In this document: positions 53,936-63,200 of the stretch, one piece after another
Position numbering within the stretch: the stretch's first letter is position 1
How the letters are laid out: each line of letters begins with the position of its first letter
Source of the DNA: Bacillus sp. S3
Lineage (GTDB): Bacteria; Bacillota; Bacilli; Bacillales; Cytobacillaceae
Direction of reading: 5' to 3'
Length of the DNA stretch: 64,000 bases
Assembly: GCF_005154805.1 (NCBI RefSeq)
Contig: NZ_CP039727.1
Location: forward strand, 3,221,501 to 3,285,500
Program-made: the position numbers and the translations under genes
Notes under the pieces: model-generated
What the model was told of the DNA's origin: nothing
Seen by the model: only the letters and a program-made list of their open reading frames with translations
Databases searched by the model: none

Positions 53936-54634
53936 ATGAAAATTGAAGAGATCAAAACGGTTCTTGCTGATTTCACCCTTTTTCGCGAACTAACCGATTT
54001 TGAATTAACAAAGGTTGCTGATATTGCGATAGCCAGGGATTGGAAAAAACAAAGCCATGTTTTCTTACAAGGCGACCCGCTGGAGAATGTTTATTTTATT
54101 TATGATGGTAAAATCAAAATCTACAAAAGTGATGTCAATGGGAAAGAACAAATTGTTGCAATGGCAAAAAAGGGTGATATGTTTCCACATGTAGGCTTTT
54201 TTAGAAAAGGAGATTATCCTGCCTATGCGGAAGTACTTGAGCCTTCAACGCTTATTGCTGTTCCCATTTCAAAGTTTGAATCCGTTTTGATTGAAAATCC
54301 TGAGCTTTGCATTAAAGTATTTAAGGTGTTGGGCGAGAAAATTGTCGATTTGCAGAATCGACTAGAAGAACAAATTCTTAACAATACATATGAACAAATT
54401 GTTAAACTGCTGATTCGTCTGGCCCAAAATCATGGGATGGAGCAAGGAGATGGGACAATCCTTCTTAAGTCAGAATTCACCAACAAAGACCTTGCAAATA
54501 TGATTGGCACCACAAGGGAAACAATTAGCCGGACGTTAACAAAAATGAAAAAGGATGAGCTGATCGAAGTAGACGAGGCCGGAAACATGATTGTCGATGT
54601 TGAAATTCTTATGGAAGAAATAGGCTTGATTTAA
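53936..54634 (+). CDS. Crp/Fnr-family transcriptional regulator (paralogue 2)
   Basis: 232 aa, AAGGTGAT upstream. Beta-roll VYFIYDGKIKIYKSDVNGKEQ, then FPHVGFFRKGDYPAYAEVLE, dimer helix KVFKVLGEKIVDLQNRLEEQ, and helix-turn-helix FTNKDLANMIGTTRETISRTL. One Cys only, so not an Fe-S FNR. It is co-linear without gaps with paralogue 1. A promoter with TACAAT (53897-53902) has no clear Crp/Fnr site, so it may be expressed constitutively and control hcp, which is convergent. Confidence 0.9.
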   Translation: MKIEEIKTVLADFTLFRELTDFELTKVADIAIARDWKKQSHVFLQGDPLENVYFIYDGKIKIYKSDVNGKEQIVAMAKKGDMFPHVGFFRKGDYPAYAEVLEPSTLIAVPISKFESVLIENPELCIKVFKVLGEKIVDLQNRLEEQILNNTYEQIVKLLIRLAQNHGMEQGDGTILLKSEFTNKDLANMIGTTRETISRTLTKMKKDELIEVDEAGNMIVDVEILMEEIGLI

Positions 54635-54639
54635 ATTGG

Positions 54640-54673
54640 AAAACACCGCTGCTATGTAAGCCGCGGTGTTTTT
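54640..54673. terminator. Bidirectional terminator between paralogue 2 and hcp
   Basis: AAACACCGC / GCGGTGTTT stem with T runs on both strands. Confidence 0.85.
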
Positions 54674-54675
54674 GT

Positions 54676-55974
54676 TTATTTTACGGATAACTGAAGCATG
54701 TCTTCCATATCCTCTATCGCTGTACTTATTAATTTTAGGTTAAATGTTTCTTGGAGAACCTTAAGTACTCCTTCTGAAATAAATTCAGGCGGTTTTGGTC
54801 CAATTCGAATGTCCTTTATTCCTAAACTGAAAAGCCCTAAAAGAATTGCAACCGCTTTTTGCTCAAACCATGACAACACAATACTAACGGGAAGGTCATT
54901 CACTTCGCAGCCAAAGGCATCTGCTAATGCCATTGCAATTTTTACAGTTGACCCTGAGTTATTGCACTGGCCTAAATCGATATAACGTGGAATAGTTGTC
55001 CCCGGAACAACTCCATAGTCCACATCATTGAAGCGGAATTTCCCACATGAGGTCGTCAAAATTATGGTTTCCGACGGCAGCGATGTGGCCAGTTCACGGT
55101 AGTAATCACCTCCGTGACCCGGTGCATCACAGCCGGCAATGACAAAGAAACGCTTAATCTTCCCTGCTTTTACTGCATCAATTACTTCAGGTGCAATGCC
55201 TAGAACTGTTTCATGATGAAAGCCAGTAAGTAATGTTTCTTCGGAATCAATTGCTGCTTCCGGCAGTTGTAATGCTCTCTCAATTAAAGGAGTAAAATCA
55301 TCGTTGATAATTTTTTCGACATCTTCTAGTCCTGCTACTTCATATGAAAACATTCTGTCAGCATACGTTCCTTTGATTGGCATCACGCAGTTTGTGGTAG
55401 CTAAAATAGCTCCAGGAAACTCTTCGAATAGGCGACGCTGATCGTACCACGCTTTTCCAATATTACCTTTCAAATGGGAATACTTTTTTAATGCCGGATA
55501 TCCATGTGCCGGGAGCATTTCAGAGTGGGTATAAATATTTATGCCCATTCCTTCCGTTTGCTTTAATAATTCCTCTAAGGCAAATAGGTTATGACCCGTT
55601 ACAACGATGGTTTTTCCTTCTATTTTGTTCTGACTTACACGAATTGGTTCAGGGATGCCTAGTCGGTTTGTATGAGCTTCATCGAGGATTTCCATAACAC
55701 GAACAGCTGCTTGCCCCACCTTCATCGCCATGTCAATATGTTCCTGAACGTTAAAGTTAGAATTGGTTAACGTCAAATACAGGGCTTCATGTGTGGTCGA
55801 GTCGACAAATGGGTCTGTAACCCCAAGCTGATTCGCATGTGTGCGATACGCGGCAACCCCTTTTAATCCAAAAATAATCGTATCTTGTAAACTAGCAATC
55901 GTTTCATCTTTACCACAAACACCCATCACGGTACATCCGCCGCTTGGGGTTTGTTCACATTGATAACAGAACAT
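54676..55974 (-). CDS. hcp: Hybrid cluster protein (hydroxylamine/NO reductase)
   Basis: 432 aa. N-terminal 4Fe-4S motif C-x2-C-x7-C-x5-C (MFCYQCEQTPSGGCTVMGVC). Hybrid-cluster ligands: VTGHNLFALEELL, TTNCVMP, AGCDAPGHGGDY, TSCGKFRF. The protein is shorter than the about 550 aa of enterobacterial Hcp, lacking part of domain 1, like the short class. It reduces NO to N2O anaerobically and handles nitrosative stress. No Hcr reductase lies nearby. Confidence 0.94.
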   Translation of the reverse strand: MFCYQCEQTPSGGCTVMGVCGKDETIASLQDTIIFGLKGVAAYRTHANQLGVTDPFVDSTTHEALYLTLTNSNFNVQEHIDMAMKVGQAAVRVMEILDEAHTNRLGIPEPIRVSQNKIEGKTIVVTGHNLFALEELLKQTEGMGINIYTHSEMLPAHGYPALKKYSHLKGNIGKAWYDQRRLFEEFPGAILATTNCVMPIKGTYADRMFSYEVAGLEDVEKIINDDFTPLIERALQLPEAAIDSEETLLTGFHHETVLGIAPEVIDAVKAGKIKRFFVIAGCDAPGHGGDYYRELATSLPSETIILTTSCGKFRFNDVDYGVVPGTTIPRYIDLGQCNNSGSTVKIAMALADAFGCEVNDLPVSIVLSWFEQKAVAILLGLFSLGIKDIRIGPKPPEFISEGVLKVLQETFNLKLISTAIEDMEDMLQLSVK

Positions 55975-56007
55975 AAATTTCCCTCACTTTCCTTACATTA
56001 CTGCATT

Positions 56008-56050
56008 AGCATACAAATTTAGCTATTTATTTAATGTGACATTTATCACA
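56008..56050 (-). promoter_or_regulatory. Class II Crp/Fnr-dependent promoter of hcp
   Basis: Perfect site TGTGA-CATTTA-TCACA (56035-56050, centre 56042.5). Minus-strand TATGCT (56013-56008) predicts a start near 56001, so the site is at exactly -41.5. The RBS and ATG follow within about 27 bases. Confidence 0.78.
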
Positions 56051-56143
56051 AATAGCAATTTTGTTAAAAATCGTTCAAAAAGTTATTACGATAATTTGAC
56101 GGCACCTACCTAGATTTATAAGCATATTATAGGAAGTGAAATA

Positions 56144-56647
56144 TTGGAAAGAGAGGGAAAAATGATGTCATCCATGCATCCGAGTGATAAAAACAACCCT
56201 AAAAAGCCGGTACCTGAACCATTACGAGAATTAGTGAAAACAATGAATGATTTCTTCACCGAAAAACCAGTCAGAGGATTTTTACAAACGATAGATGAAT
56301 TCTTTAAAACTCCTTTTCCCGTTTCGGCTGGATTTGATGTAGAAACAATTGAAAATGGGAAAGAGCATATCATTACAGCTGCACTTCCTGGAGTGAAAAG
56401 AGATCAAATTCACTTAAATATTACTGGAAATTATATAACGATATCTATTGAAAATAATGAACTGGAAACTGAGGAAAATGACCAAAATCAAGTTTATCGT
56501 CGAAAATTTATTCGACAACATTCATCAAGAACCATTTCTCTACCGCATGCGGTTAATGAAAAATTGGTAAAAGCTTCATATCGAGATGGCTTATTACAAA
56601 TCCGAATCCCTCAAGAAAAAGGGAAAGTTATCGAAATTGAAGATTAA
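56144..56647 (+). CDS. Hsp20/alpha-crystallin-family protein
   Basis: 167 aa from TTG 56144 (AGGAAG upstream); ATG 56162 with GAGAGGG just before is an alternative. The alpha-crystallin domain begins near residue 65 (AGFDVETIENGKEHIITAALPGV, read in parts) and ends with SYRDGLLQIRIPQEKGKVIEI; the N-terminal extension is helical. Holdase chaperone; spore association is possible but not shown. Divergent from hcp. Confidence 0.88.
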   Translation: MEREGKMMSSMHPSDKNNPKKPVPEPLRELVKTMNDFFTEKPVRGFLQTIDEFFKTPFPVSAGFDVETIENGKEHIITAALPGVKRDQIHLNITGNYITISIENNELETEENDQNQVYRRKFIRQHSSRTISLPHAVNEKLVKASYRDGLLQIRIPQEKGKVIEIED

Positions 56648-56672
56648 CAAATCCATAGAGTCCAACACAGAA

Positions 56673-56707
56673 AAGACGGCTTTTTGGCAGCCGTCTTTCG
56701 TCTTTTT
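56673..56707. terminator. Terminator between the Hsp20 gene and yppG
   Basis: AAGACGGCT / AGCCGTCTT stem; T-rich tail CGTCTTTTT on the plus strand and A run upstream for the minus strand. Confidence 0.8.
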
Positions 56708-56709
56708 AA

Positions 56710-57261
56710 TTATGCTTTAAAGAAGCCGCCAAACCCTTTAACAAGTGATGAAACTTGATTCACAGCATTCACCATTGTTCCCGCAGTATTGACCATTTTA
56801 TTAAAGTCTACTGAACCGTCCTGCGACTTAAAGGAATTCATTAAAGATTGCATTCCTCCAGGTTGTTTTGGTATGACACTGTGTTTTGGATATGGGTTCA
56901 TCATCGGGTAACCATTCATTGGCATATAGGGTTGCGGTTGATCCTTTGGCTGCAGCGGGTTTTGAAATAGGAATTGTGAATCCTTTTGTGTATACTGCTG
57001 ATTGGGATATGACACATTTTGTGATGCAAATCCGGGTTGAAGACTTTGAGCATATTGCTGCATGCCTTGCGGATAGTAAGGGTTTTGTTGTTGGATGGCC
57101 ATCCAATCATAATATTGGGGCTGTGATTGGTAGGGCATTGGTTGTTGATTTCTATAATTAGAATACTGTTGGTTCCATTGTTGACCAATAGGAACTTGGT
57201 GCATCATTTGCCCCGAGTATCCATAGTTAACATGATGTTTTGGTCTTTTTGTACCAAACAT
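56710..57261 (-). CDS. yppG: YppG-like Gln/Pro/Tyr-rich protein
   Basis: About 183 aa from ATG 57261 (GGAGGAGATG upstream). The first 120 residues are low-complexity Gln/Tyr/Pro/Met (PYQSQPQYYDWM; NPYYPQGMQQYAQ), with a conserved C-terminal helical segment (GGMQSLMNSFKSQDGSVDFN; MVNAVNQVSSLVKGFGGFF). The latter resembles YppG/spore-coat-type proteins. Presumably spore-related (inference). Confidence 0.7.
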   Translation of the reverse strand: MFGTKRPKHHVNYGYSGQMMHQVPIGQQWNQQYSNYRNQQPMPYQSQPQYYDWMAIQQQNPYYPQGMQQYAQSLQPGFASQNVSYPNQQYTQKDSQFLFQNPLQPKDQPQPYMPMNGYPMMNPYPKHSVIPKQPGGMQSLMNSFKSQDGSVDFNKMVNTAGTMVNAVNQVSSLVKGFGGFFKA

Positions 57262-57452
57262 GGGCAAACATCTCCTCCACTAATATCTCTATTACAGGTT
57301 ATGAAGGTTTGAAATAAATGGTGATTAGTTAGTTTGAAACTTTCGCCTTTGTCTAATTAAGAGGAATTTTGTCTGAAGTTTAAATATTTTAAAAACTAGA
57401 AATCCTTTTATTTCGTGTTACTATTAAAAAAATGATGAAGGAGGAGCTATTT

Positions 57453-57662
57453 ATGGACATTCGCGAATTAAAAAGCAAATTTAATCAAAGTCGGGATTAC
57501 AGTACAGATGACGTTAATGAATTAATGGATTTTGCTAAGAAAGCGTATATTCATAACGAAATTAGCATAAAAGAATATCGCCTGCTTGTCCGTGAACTTG
57601 AAAATCAAGGCGCGGTAATACCAAATACCGAAAATGAAAACTCCCTCATCCAAAATACTTAA
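57453..57662 (+). CDS. yppF: YppF-like protein
   Basis: 69 aa from ATG 57453 with AAGGAGGAGC upstream. IRELKSKFNQSRDYSTDDVN and SIKEYRLLVRELENQGA match the YppF pattern. The function is unknown. Its terminator is shared with the convergent yppE. Confidence 0.8.
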   Translation: MDIRELKSKFNQSRDYSTDDVNELMDFAKKAYIHNEISIKEYRLLVRELENQGAVIPNTENENSLIQNT

Positions 57663-57668
57663 AATGGT

Positions 57669-57698
57669 AAAAGAGATGCCGGGCAGCATCTCTTTTCT
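57669..57698. terminator. Bidirectional terminator between yppF and yppE
   Basis: AAAAGAGATGC / GCATCTCTTTT 11-bp stem; it overlaps the yppE stop. Confidence 0.88.
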
Positions 57699-58053
57699 AT
57701 TTATTGACCACTTTTATGATTTCTTGCAGAAAATATTCAACCGTACGCTGGGAATTTAAAAACCTAGTCTTACTTGTCTGCGGAAAAAAGGCTTGAATCG
57801 AAAGCTGTTCGATATGTTCTGCAGTTGTATCGACCTGTTTTACATGCAAGTGTTTTTGATTTGATGACGACAGCCATTTTTTCATGGCTCTTTTCCACGC
57901 ATCATTTGTTCCTTTCACTTCATTAGCAAATGGTTTAATAACCTTATGAAAATCATGAGTTACCCCTGTCTCTCTTCCCTCTTGATAATACACCAAAAAT
58001 AATCGGTTATACCGTAAAAGGTTTTCCGTAAGCTGGAGAATTTCTTCAGACAT
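57697..58053 (-). CDS. yppE: YppE-like DUF1798 protein
   Basis: 118 aa, helical, soluble. YQEGRETGVTHDFHKVIKPF and SSNQKHLHVKQVD match the DUF1798/YppE family. AAAGGA precedes the ATG. The function is unknown. Confidence 0.8.
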   Translation of the reverse strand: MSEEILQLTENLLRYNRLFLVYYQEGRETGVTHDFHKVIKPFANEVKGTNDAWKRAMKKWLSSSNQKHLHVKQVDTTAEHIEQLSIQAFFPQTSKTRFLNSQRTVEYFLQEIIKVVNK

Positions 58054-58124
58054 CTGCGCTTGTCCTTTCTAGTACGTCAAAATAAAAAAGTAGCAAAGGA
58101 TTATGATGCTACTTATTAATACTA

Positions 58125-58409
58125 TTATTTTAGCGGTAGTGAATAGCCTAATTCAAGCTTTAATGATTTGGGAACCTGGTTTATGCTGGAATCAGGAATT
58201 TCCCCGTATTGGGTTGTATGAACAAATTTCTTCTCTAAAGCGGATAAACTTTGAACTGGCTCAGTTAATTTTCCATGTTCCTCATTATTCAAACGGATGC
58301 GAAGGTCGGAGAATGATGCTTCAAGAACTGACTCCAATTCTTCTAATTGATCGTATACGTCCGCCAGCATTGTAAGCAGTTTTTCCTTTTCGGATAATGG
58401 CTTATTCAT
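58125..58409 (-). CDS. Small hypothetical protein (YppD position)
   Basis: 94 aa with GAGGAGGG upstream. The N-terminal half is a coiled coil (EKLLTMLADVYDQLEELESV), the C-terminal half is unstructured. It stands where yppD lies in B. subtilis; the sequence match is too uncertain for a symbol. Confidence 0.65.
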   Translation of the reverse strand: MNKPLSEKEKLLTMLADVYDQLEELESVLEASFSDLRIRLNNEEHGKLTEPVQSLSALEKKFVHTTQYGEIPDSSINQVPKSLKLELGYSLPLK

Positions 58410-58605
58410 TTATAAAACCCTCCTCGCGATAATCTATTAGGTATAATTCTCTTTCTTTTAATTGCTTCCTTCCCACTTGACAAAACTAGAAGAAGTTCGT
58501 CAAAGATAGTGCCAATCTGCATGAAGCTTGTTAACATTTCGACATGACTATTATTCCGCATGAAAATATCAATAACCGCGCAAGCTAGAATTGGAGGTGT
58601 TATTG

Positions 58606-58713
58606 ATGTCAAACAAGAAAAAACAAACCAATAAACAACCACAATCAGAAGCAGAAAAAAGAGTTGGCTATGGTGACAAAAAAATGGAAGGACCGAATCG
58701 CCCTTCTACATAA
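58606..58713 (+). CDS. sspM: Small acid-soluble spore protein M-like
   Basis: 35 aa, below usual cut-offs; TTGGAGGTGT precedes the ATG. Lys/Gln-rich N-terminus and the C-terminus GDKKMEGPNRPST, which matches the SspM ending (KKLGGPNRPST). Presumably forespore-expressed. It has its own terminator. Confidence 0.78.
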   Translation: MSNKKKQTNKQPQSEAEKRVGYGDKKMEGPNRPST

Positions 58714-58722
58714 TGAGGCACC

Positions 58723-58756
58723 AAAAGAGCAAGGGCACCATCCCTTGCTTTTTCAT
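58723..58756. terminator. Terminator of sspM
   Basis: GCAAGGG / CCCTTGC stem with T-rich tail; overlaps the yppC stop. Confidence 0.8.
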
Positions 58757-59730
58757 TTCCACTTATTAAATTCAAATACCTTTTGAAGTGCGAGTAATAA
58801 TTGAAGCTGATTAGATTTTGCAAAGTACCAGTCAGTAAGATGGATGGGATGATGATGTCGTGCTTTTAATTGCAGCCATGCTGGAGAGACCTTCCTCTCC
58901 TTACTCCAATCCTCATATGTGTGCCGGTGATGTGAAATAATAGGGAAACTCGTCCGGAGAAGTGGTGTTTTGTGAATAATCTTTATTTTAAAATATTGTT
59001 CATAATCGTATCTTGACCCCGTATGGGGGGTCTTTTCCGCAAATTCCAGAAAATAAGGGAACAGCCTGGGATGGAAAAGGATACTAGACAGTCTTTTCCC
59101 CAGATTAATTCGTTTTGATAATGATTTGAAGCCATTTACACTAGCGCCATAAACTTCCCCGCCGCATGTTGGAAACAGAACACAACTAAAATGAAACCAA
59201 TCTTGAAAAGAAAAAATCATCGAATGAAATACCTTTTTATTATAAACTGGATGTTCAATGACAGGCGTTTGAATTACATTTTGCTCATTTATGATTAATG
59301 CCGTTGTCAGCCGTTTTCGATCGTTCTCCTTCCAATATCGAGCCCATTCCTTTTGAATAAAAGCTGATACATTAAAATATGGAAGTAAATGAAACATTGG
59401 CTTATTTATTTTCGTCGAATATTGATAGAGCAATAACTGAGGGAATACATCATGGAAAATGAGCCAATTGGCCCTTTCATATGTTAGGAAAAGTTGTTTT
59501 CTCATCCCGGCATCAATTAGTTTCGAAAAAGTGGATCCGTTTAGATCACACATATTCCATCCTCCATTTCTTGAAACCATACTAGCAAGAAAGGACCAAA
59601 TGATATCTGGGTTCTTTTTAAAATAGTCAAAGTAAGCGTCCGTTCTCGAGATATTATCAATGTTTTTTTTCTTCGTTTCGCTTAGAATTTGACGGATGAT
59701 TGAATGTTCCTGTATTGTAAGATGATTCAT
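58753..59730 (-). CDS. yppC: YppC-like DUF2515 protein
   Basis: 325 aa. Family blocks RTDAYFDYFKKNPDIIWSFL, MVSRNGGWNMCDL and TPHTGSRYDYEQYFKIK. Soluble, with no known catalytic motif. Divergent from recU as in B. subtilis. Confidence 0.82.
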   Translation of the reverse strand: MNHLTIQEHSIIRQILSETKKKNIDNISRTDAYFDYFKKNPDIIWSFLASMVSRNGGWNMCDLNGSTFSKLIDAGMRKQLFLTYERANWLIFHDVFPQLLLYQYSTKINKPMFHLLPYFNVSAFIQKEWARYWKENDRKRLTTALIINEQNVIQTPVIEHPVYNKKVFHSMIFSFQDWFHFSCVLFPTCGGEVYGASVNGFKSLSKRINLGKRLSSILFHPRLFPYFLEFAEKTPHTGSRYDYEQYFKIKIIHKTPLLRTSFPIISHHRHTYEDWSKERKVSPAWLQLKARHHHPIHLTDWYFAKSNQLQLLLALQKVFEFNKWK

Positions 59731-59921
59731 ATTCTTCTTCCCTTTAATATTTAGTAGAGTAGGAGTAACATGGAATGACTAACGTTTCCGTAAAATGAAT
59801 CATGCTAAAACTTGGTATTCAAGGTACAATTGTTATTAGAGTGTGTCAGTGAATGTAATTTATGCACGCCAATCTTGCTAAGATTTGATATGATAAGGGG
59901 TAGCTTGAGAGGTGTTTAATT

Positions 59922-60533
59922 ATGACTGTTAATTATCCAAATGGAAAAAAGTATAAGCCGAAGGAACGTGAAATTAAAAATACCGGAAAAAATAAAAAAA
60001 ATGGCTCGTACAGCAATAGAGGTATGACACTTGAAGAAGATTTAAATGAAACAAATGAATTTTACCGTGAACGTAAAATTGCAGTCATACATAAGAAGCC
60101 TACACCGGTACAAATCGTCCAGGTTGATTATCCAAATAGAAGTGCAGCCGTTATTAAAGAGGCTTATTTTAAATTAGCTTCGACGACTGACTATAATGGG
60201 GTATACAAAGGTAAATATATTGATTTTGAAGCAAAGGAAACACAAAACCCCACTTCTTTCCCATTAAAAAATTTCCATCCACACCAGGTGGAGCATATGG
60301 AAGAAGTAATGGATCAAGGAGGATATTGCTTTGTTATTCTAAGGTTTACCAGATTTGAACAGGTATATCTACTTGAAGCTAAACACTTGTTAAAGTATTG
60401 GAAAAGAATGATGGGCGGAGGCCGAAAATCGGTTACAAAAGCGGAAATTGAACAAGATGGTCATTACATTCCACTTGGATTTCAACCAAGAATTGACTAT
60501 ATTAAAATAATAGATACACTTTTAGAAGGTTAG
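59922..60533 (+). CDS. recU: Holliday junction resolvase RecU
   Basis: 203 aa. N-terminal basic tail ([15 protein letters not shown]), nuclease core with [18 protein letters not shown] supplying the metal-binding Asp/Glu/Lys. GAGAGGTG precedes the ATG. It resolves Holliday junctions and modulates RecA. It is 17 bases before ponA and the two form the conserved recU-ponA operon. Confidence 0.95.
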   Translation: MTVNYPNGKKYKPKEREIKNTGKNKKNGSYSNRGMTLEEDLNETNEFYRERKIAVIHKKPTPVQIVQVDYPNRSAAVIKEAYFKLASTTDYNGVYKGKYIDFEAKETQNPTSFPLKNFHPHQVEHMEEVMDQGGYCFVILRFTRFEQVYLLEAKHLLKYWKRMMGGGRKSVTKAEIEQDGHYIPLGFQPRIDYIKIIDTLLEG

Positions 60534-60550
60534 AAAGGAAGGAAATTTAT

Positions 60551-63151
60551 ATGGCTGAACAATATCAATCAAGAGAGGAGCGCCGAAAGAAACTCCAATC
60601 TAAAGGTAAGCCAAAAGCCAAGAAAAAAACAGGCGGGTTATTTAAGAAAATCTTCCTTAGCCTAGTGGTTCTCGGCATCGTTGGTATACTTGCAGGAGTT
60701 GGTACTTTCGCCTATTTAGTAAAGGATACTCCCAAACTTGACCCGAAATTATTAAAAGATCCAATCCCTTCAAAGATTTTAGATAAAGATGGCAAGCAAA
60801 TTACCGAAGTCGGTGCCGTTAATCGCGAATATGTGAACTATAAAGATATTCCAAAAGTACTAGAAAATGCCGTTTTAGCTACGGAGGATTACCGTTTTTA
60901 CAAGCATCATGGGATCGACCCCATTCGTCTTGGCGGTGCTGTATTGGCTAATTTCCAGCGTGGCTTCGGTGCAGAGGGCGGCAGTACCATCACCCAGCAG
61001 GTGGTTAAAAATGCCTTTTTAACAAAAGAAAAAACATTAAAACGAAAAGTGCAGGAAGCATGGCTCTCCTATCAGCTCGAGCAACAGTACACTAAACACC
61101 AAATATTTGAAATGTATGTCAATAAAGTCTATGTATCTCAGAACAGTCACGGACTTGCGACAGCAGCAGAGATTTATTACGGCAAAGAATTGAATGAATT
61201 AACACTTGCTGAAGCCGCTCAAATTGCAGGGATGCCGCAAAGCCCTAATAATTATAATCCCTTCACACATCCGGATTTAGCAGAAAAAAGACGCAATATT
61301 GTTTTGACGTTAATGGAGCAGCACGGATTTATTTCAAAACAAGAAATGGACGATGCGAAAAAGGTTTCGGTTGCTGCTTCTGTTTTAAAAGAAGATCAGC
61401 GCACGGTCGATGAAAAACCTTTTGATTCCTTTGTTGATGCCGTAATTGATGAAGTGAAAGAAAACACAGATTTTGATATCTTTACAGACGGTTTGACTAT
61501 TCAAACCACATTAGACAAAAATGCCCAAACCTATGTTTATAATATGCTAAATTCATCTGATATTATTAACTACCCTGATGAAGCATTTCAAGCCGGGATT
61601 GCTCTCCTCGATACAAAAACAGGTGAAATTCGGGCAATTGGCGGTGGCAGAAACCAACAGGTAAAACGCGGATTTAACTATGCAATTGACTCAAAGAGAC
61701 AACCCGGTTCAACCATCAAGCCTGTTCTTGACTACGCTCCGGCAATTGAATATTTAAATTGGGGCACATATGAGATGATTGAGGATAAACCAATTACGTA
61801 TTCCTCTGGGAAGAAATTTGGCAACTGGGATCAATCATATAAGGGACCAATGACGATTAGAACCGCTCTTCAATTATCACGAAACACACCTGCAGTTCAA
61901 GCCCTTCAGCAAGTGGGATTGGATAAGGCGAAAGACTTTGCTGTAAGTCTTGGCATCCCTTTAAAGGAAATTTTTGAGTCTTATGCAATTGGCGGTTTTG
62001 GCGGGGATACGGTTGGTGTCTCACCGCTTGAAATGGCAGGTGCATACAGTGCATTTGGTAATAATGGCTTTTACACCAAGCCGCACGCTGTCACAAAGAT
62101 CACCCTGCGTGACGGTACCAGTATTAGCACCGCACCAAAACCAAAAGTAGTTATGAAGGATTCAACTGCCTTTATGATTACTGATATGATGAAGAGTGTT
62201 CTTGTTTCTCCAGGTACAGGAACAAGGGCAAAAGTACCTGGACTTCCAATTGCCGGGAAAACCGGAACAACAAACTATACAGCTGATGAAATGCAAAAGT
62301 GGAACATCAATAAAAGTGCCGTACCAGATGCATGGTTCACTGGCTTAACAACTAATTATACAGCCTCTATTTGGACAGGATATGAGAATCGGAAAACGCC
62401 AATAACAAGGGTAGAGGATCAAAGAATCGCCCAGTTACTATTTAAAAATTTAATGGCTTATGTATCAAAGGATATTGAAACTCCCGATTTCACTATGCCT
62501 AATAGTGTTCAAAAGGTCAGAATTGAAAAGGGTACAATGCCTCCGGTACTTGCCGGGGAATTTACACCGGATAATCAAATTATCACCGAATATGCCGTAA
62601 AAGGACACGCGCCTAAGAAGGTGTCTCAGAAATATAACAAACTTGAGGCACCTGCGAACCCATCTGCGAAATATGATGAAGCCAATAAAAAGATTGTCTT
62701 AACATGGGATTATAATAATCCAAATAACACAGATGTACAGTTTGATATCACGATTGATAATGCTTCTGCTCCGGGGCATCTTGTGCAAACTGAAAACAGC
62801 TTGACGATTCCTGCTAATCCAGGTGAAAAATATACCTTTACCATATTTGCGATTAGTGGAGATAAAAAAAGTGATCCTGTCACTACTTCCATTGACATTC
62901 CTAAGCCTGAAAAAGAAAAAGACCAAGGAGATCAAAACGGTGATGGAAATGAAGGTGATAATGGAAATGGGAACGGGAACGATAATGGTAGCGGGAATGG
63001 TAATGGAAATGGAAACGGAAATGGAAACGGAAATGGAAACGGAAATGGTAATGGTAATGGAGATGGAAACGGAGATGGTGGAACAATACCGCCAGCTACC
63101 CCTCCTGCCACCCCTTCCAGTGGACAGGGATCCGGATCACGAGAATCATAA
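60551..63151 (+). CDS. ponA: Bifunctional penicillin-binding protein 1 (class A)
   Basis: 866 aa. Basic cytoplasmic tail, one membrane helix (residues about 34-58), GT51 transglycosylase (ATEDYRFYKHHGIDPIRLG; GGSTITQQVVKN), transpeptidase with RQPGSTIKPVLDY (Ser of SxxK), SRN motif in LSRNTPAVQ and GKTGTTNY. A fibronectin-III-like domain and a Gly/Asn/Asp repeat tail follow. It polymerises and cross-links peptidoglycan. AAAGGAAGGA precedes the ATG. Confidence 0.96.
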   Translation: MAEQYQSREERRKKLQSKGKPKAKKKTGGLFKKIFLSLVVLGIVGILAGVGTFAYLVKDTPKLDPKLLKDPIPSKILDKDGKQITEVGAVNREYVNYKDIPKVLENAVLATEDYRFYKHHGIDPIRLGGAVLANFQRGFGAEGGSTITQQVVKNAFLTKEKTLKRKVQEAWLSYQLEQQYTKHQIFEMYVNKVYVSQNSHGLATAAEIYYGKELNELTLAEAAQIAGMPQSPNNYNPFTHPDLAEKRRNIVLTLMEQHGFISKQEMDDAKKVSVAASVLKEDQRTVDEKPFDSFVDAVIDEVKENTDFDIFTDGLTIQTTLDKNAQTYVYNMLNSSDIINYPDEAFQAGIALLDTKTGEIRAIGGGRNQQVKRGFNYAIDSKRQPGSTIKPVLDYAPAIEYLNWGTYEMIEDKPITYSSGKKFGNWDQSYKGPMTIRTALQLSRNTPAVQALQQVGLDKAKDFAVSLGIPLKEIFESYAIGGFGGDTVGVSPLEMAGAYSAFGNNGFYTKPHAVTKITLRDGTSISTAPKPKVVMKDSTAFMITDMMKSVLVSPGTGTRAKVPGLPIAGKTGTTNYTADEMQKWNINKSAVPDAWFTGLTTNYTASIWTGYENRKTPITRVEDQRIAQLLFKNLMAYVSKDIETPDFTMPNSVQKVRIEKGTMPPVLAGEFTPDNQIITEYAVKGHAPKKVSQKYNKLEAPANPSAKYDEANKKIVLTWDYNNPNNTDVQFDITIDNASAPGHLVQTENSLTIPANPGEKYTFTIFAISGDKKSDPVTTSIDIPKPEKEKDQGDQNGDGNEGDNGNGNGNDNGSGNGNGNGNGNGNGNGNGNGNGNGDGNGDGGTIPPATPPATPSSGQGSGSRES
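62938..63080 (+). repeat. Tandem GGNAAYGG-type repeats encoding the PonA Gly/Asn tail
   Basis: Repeating 6/12-base units GGAAATGGAAAC encode (Gly-Asn)n with occasional Asp and Ser. The repeat is perfect enough at DNA level to vary in number by slippage. Overlapping ORFs in other frames of this repeat are artefacts. Confidence 0.85.
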
Positions 63152-63160
63152 GAACAGTCA

Positions 63161-63200
63161 AAAAAACAAGTCTAGGCTTTTGGCCTAGACTTGTTTTTTA
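63161..63200. terminator. Bidirectional terminator between ponA and ypoC
   Basis: AACAAGTCTAGGC / GCCTAGACTTGTT 13-bp stem with A and T runs; overlaps the ypoC stop. Confidence 0.9.

Noticed and set aside
62823..63188. Plus-strand ORF rich in Met/Glu and minus-strand His/Phe/Arg-rich ORFs over the ponA tail
   Set aside because: They are out-of-frame readings of the Gly/Asn repeat and have no RBS.
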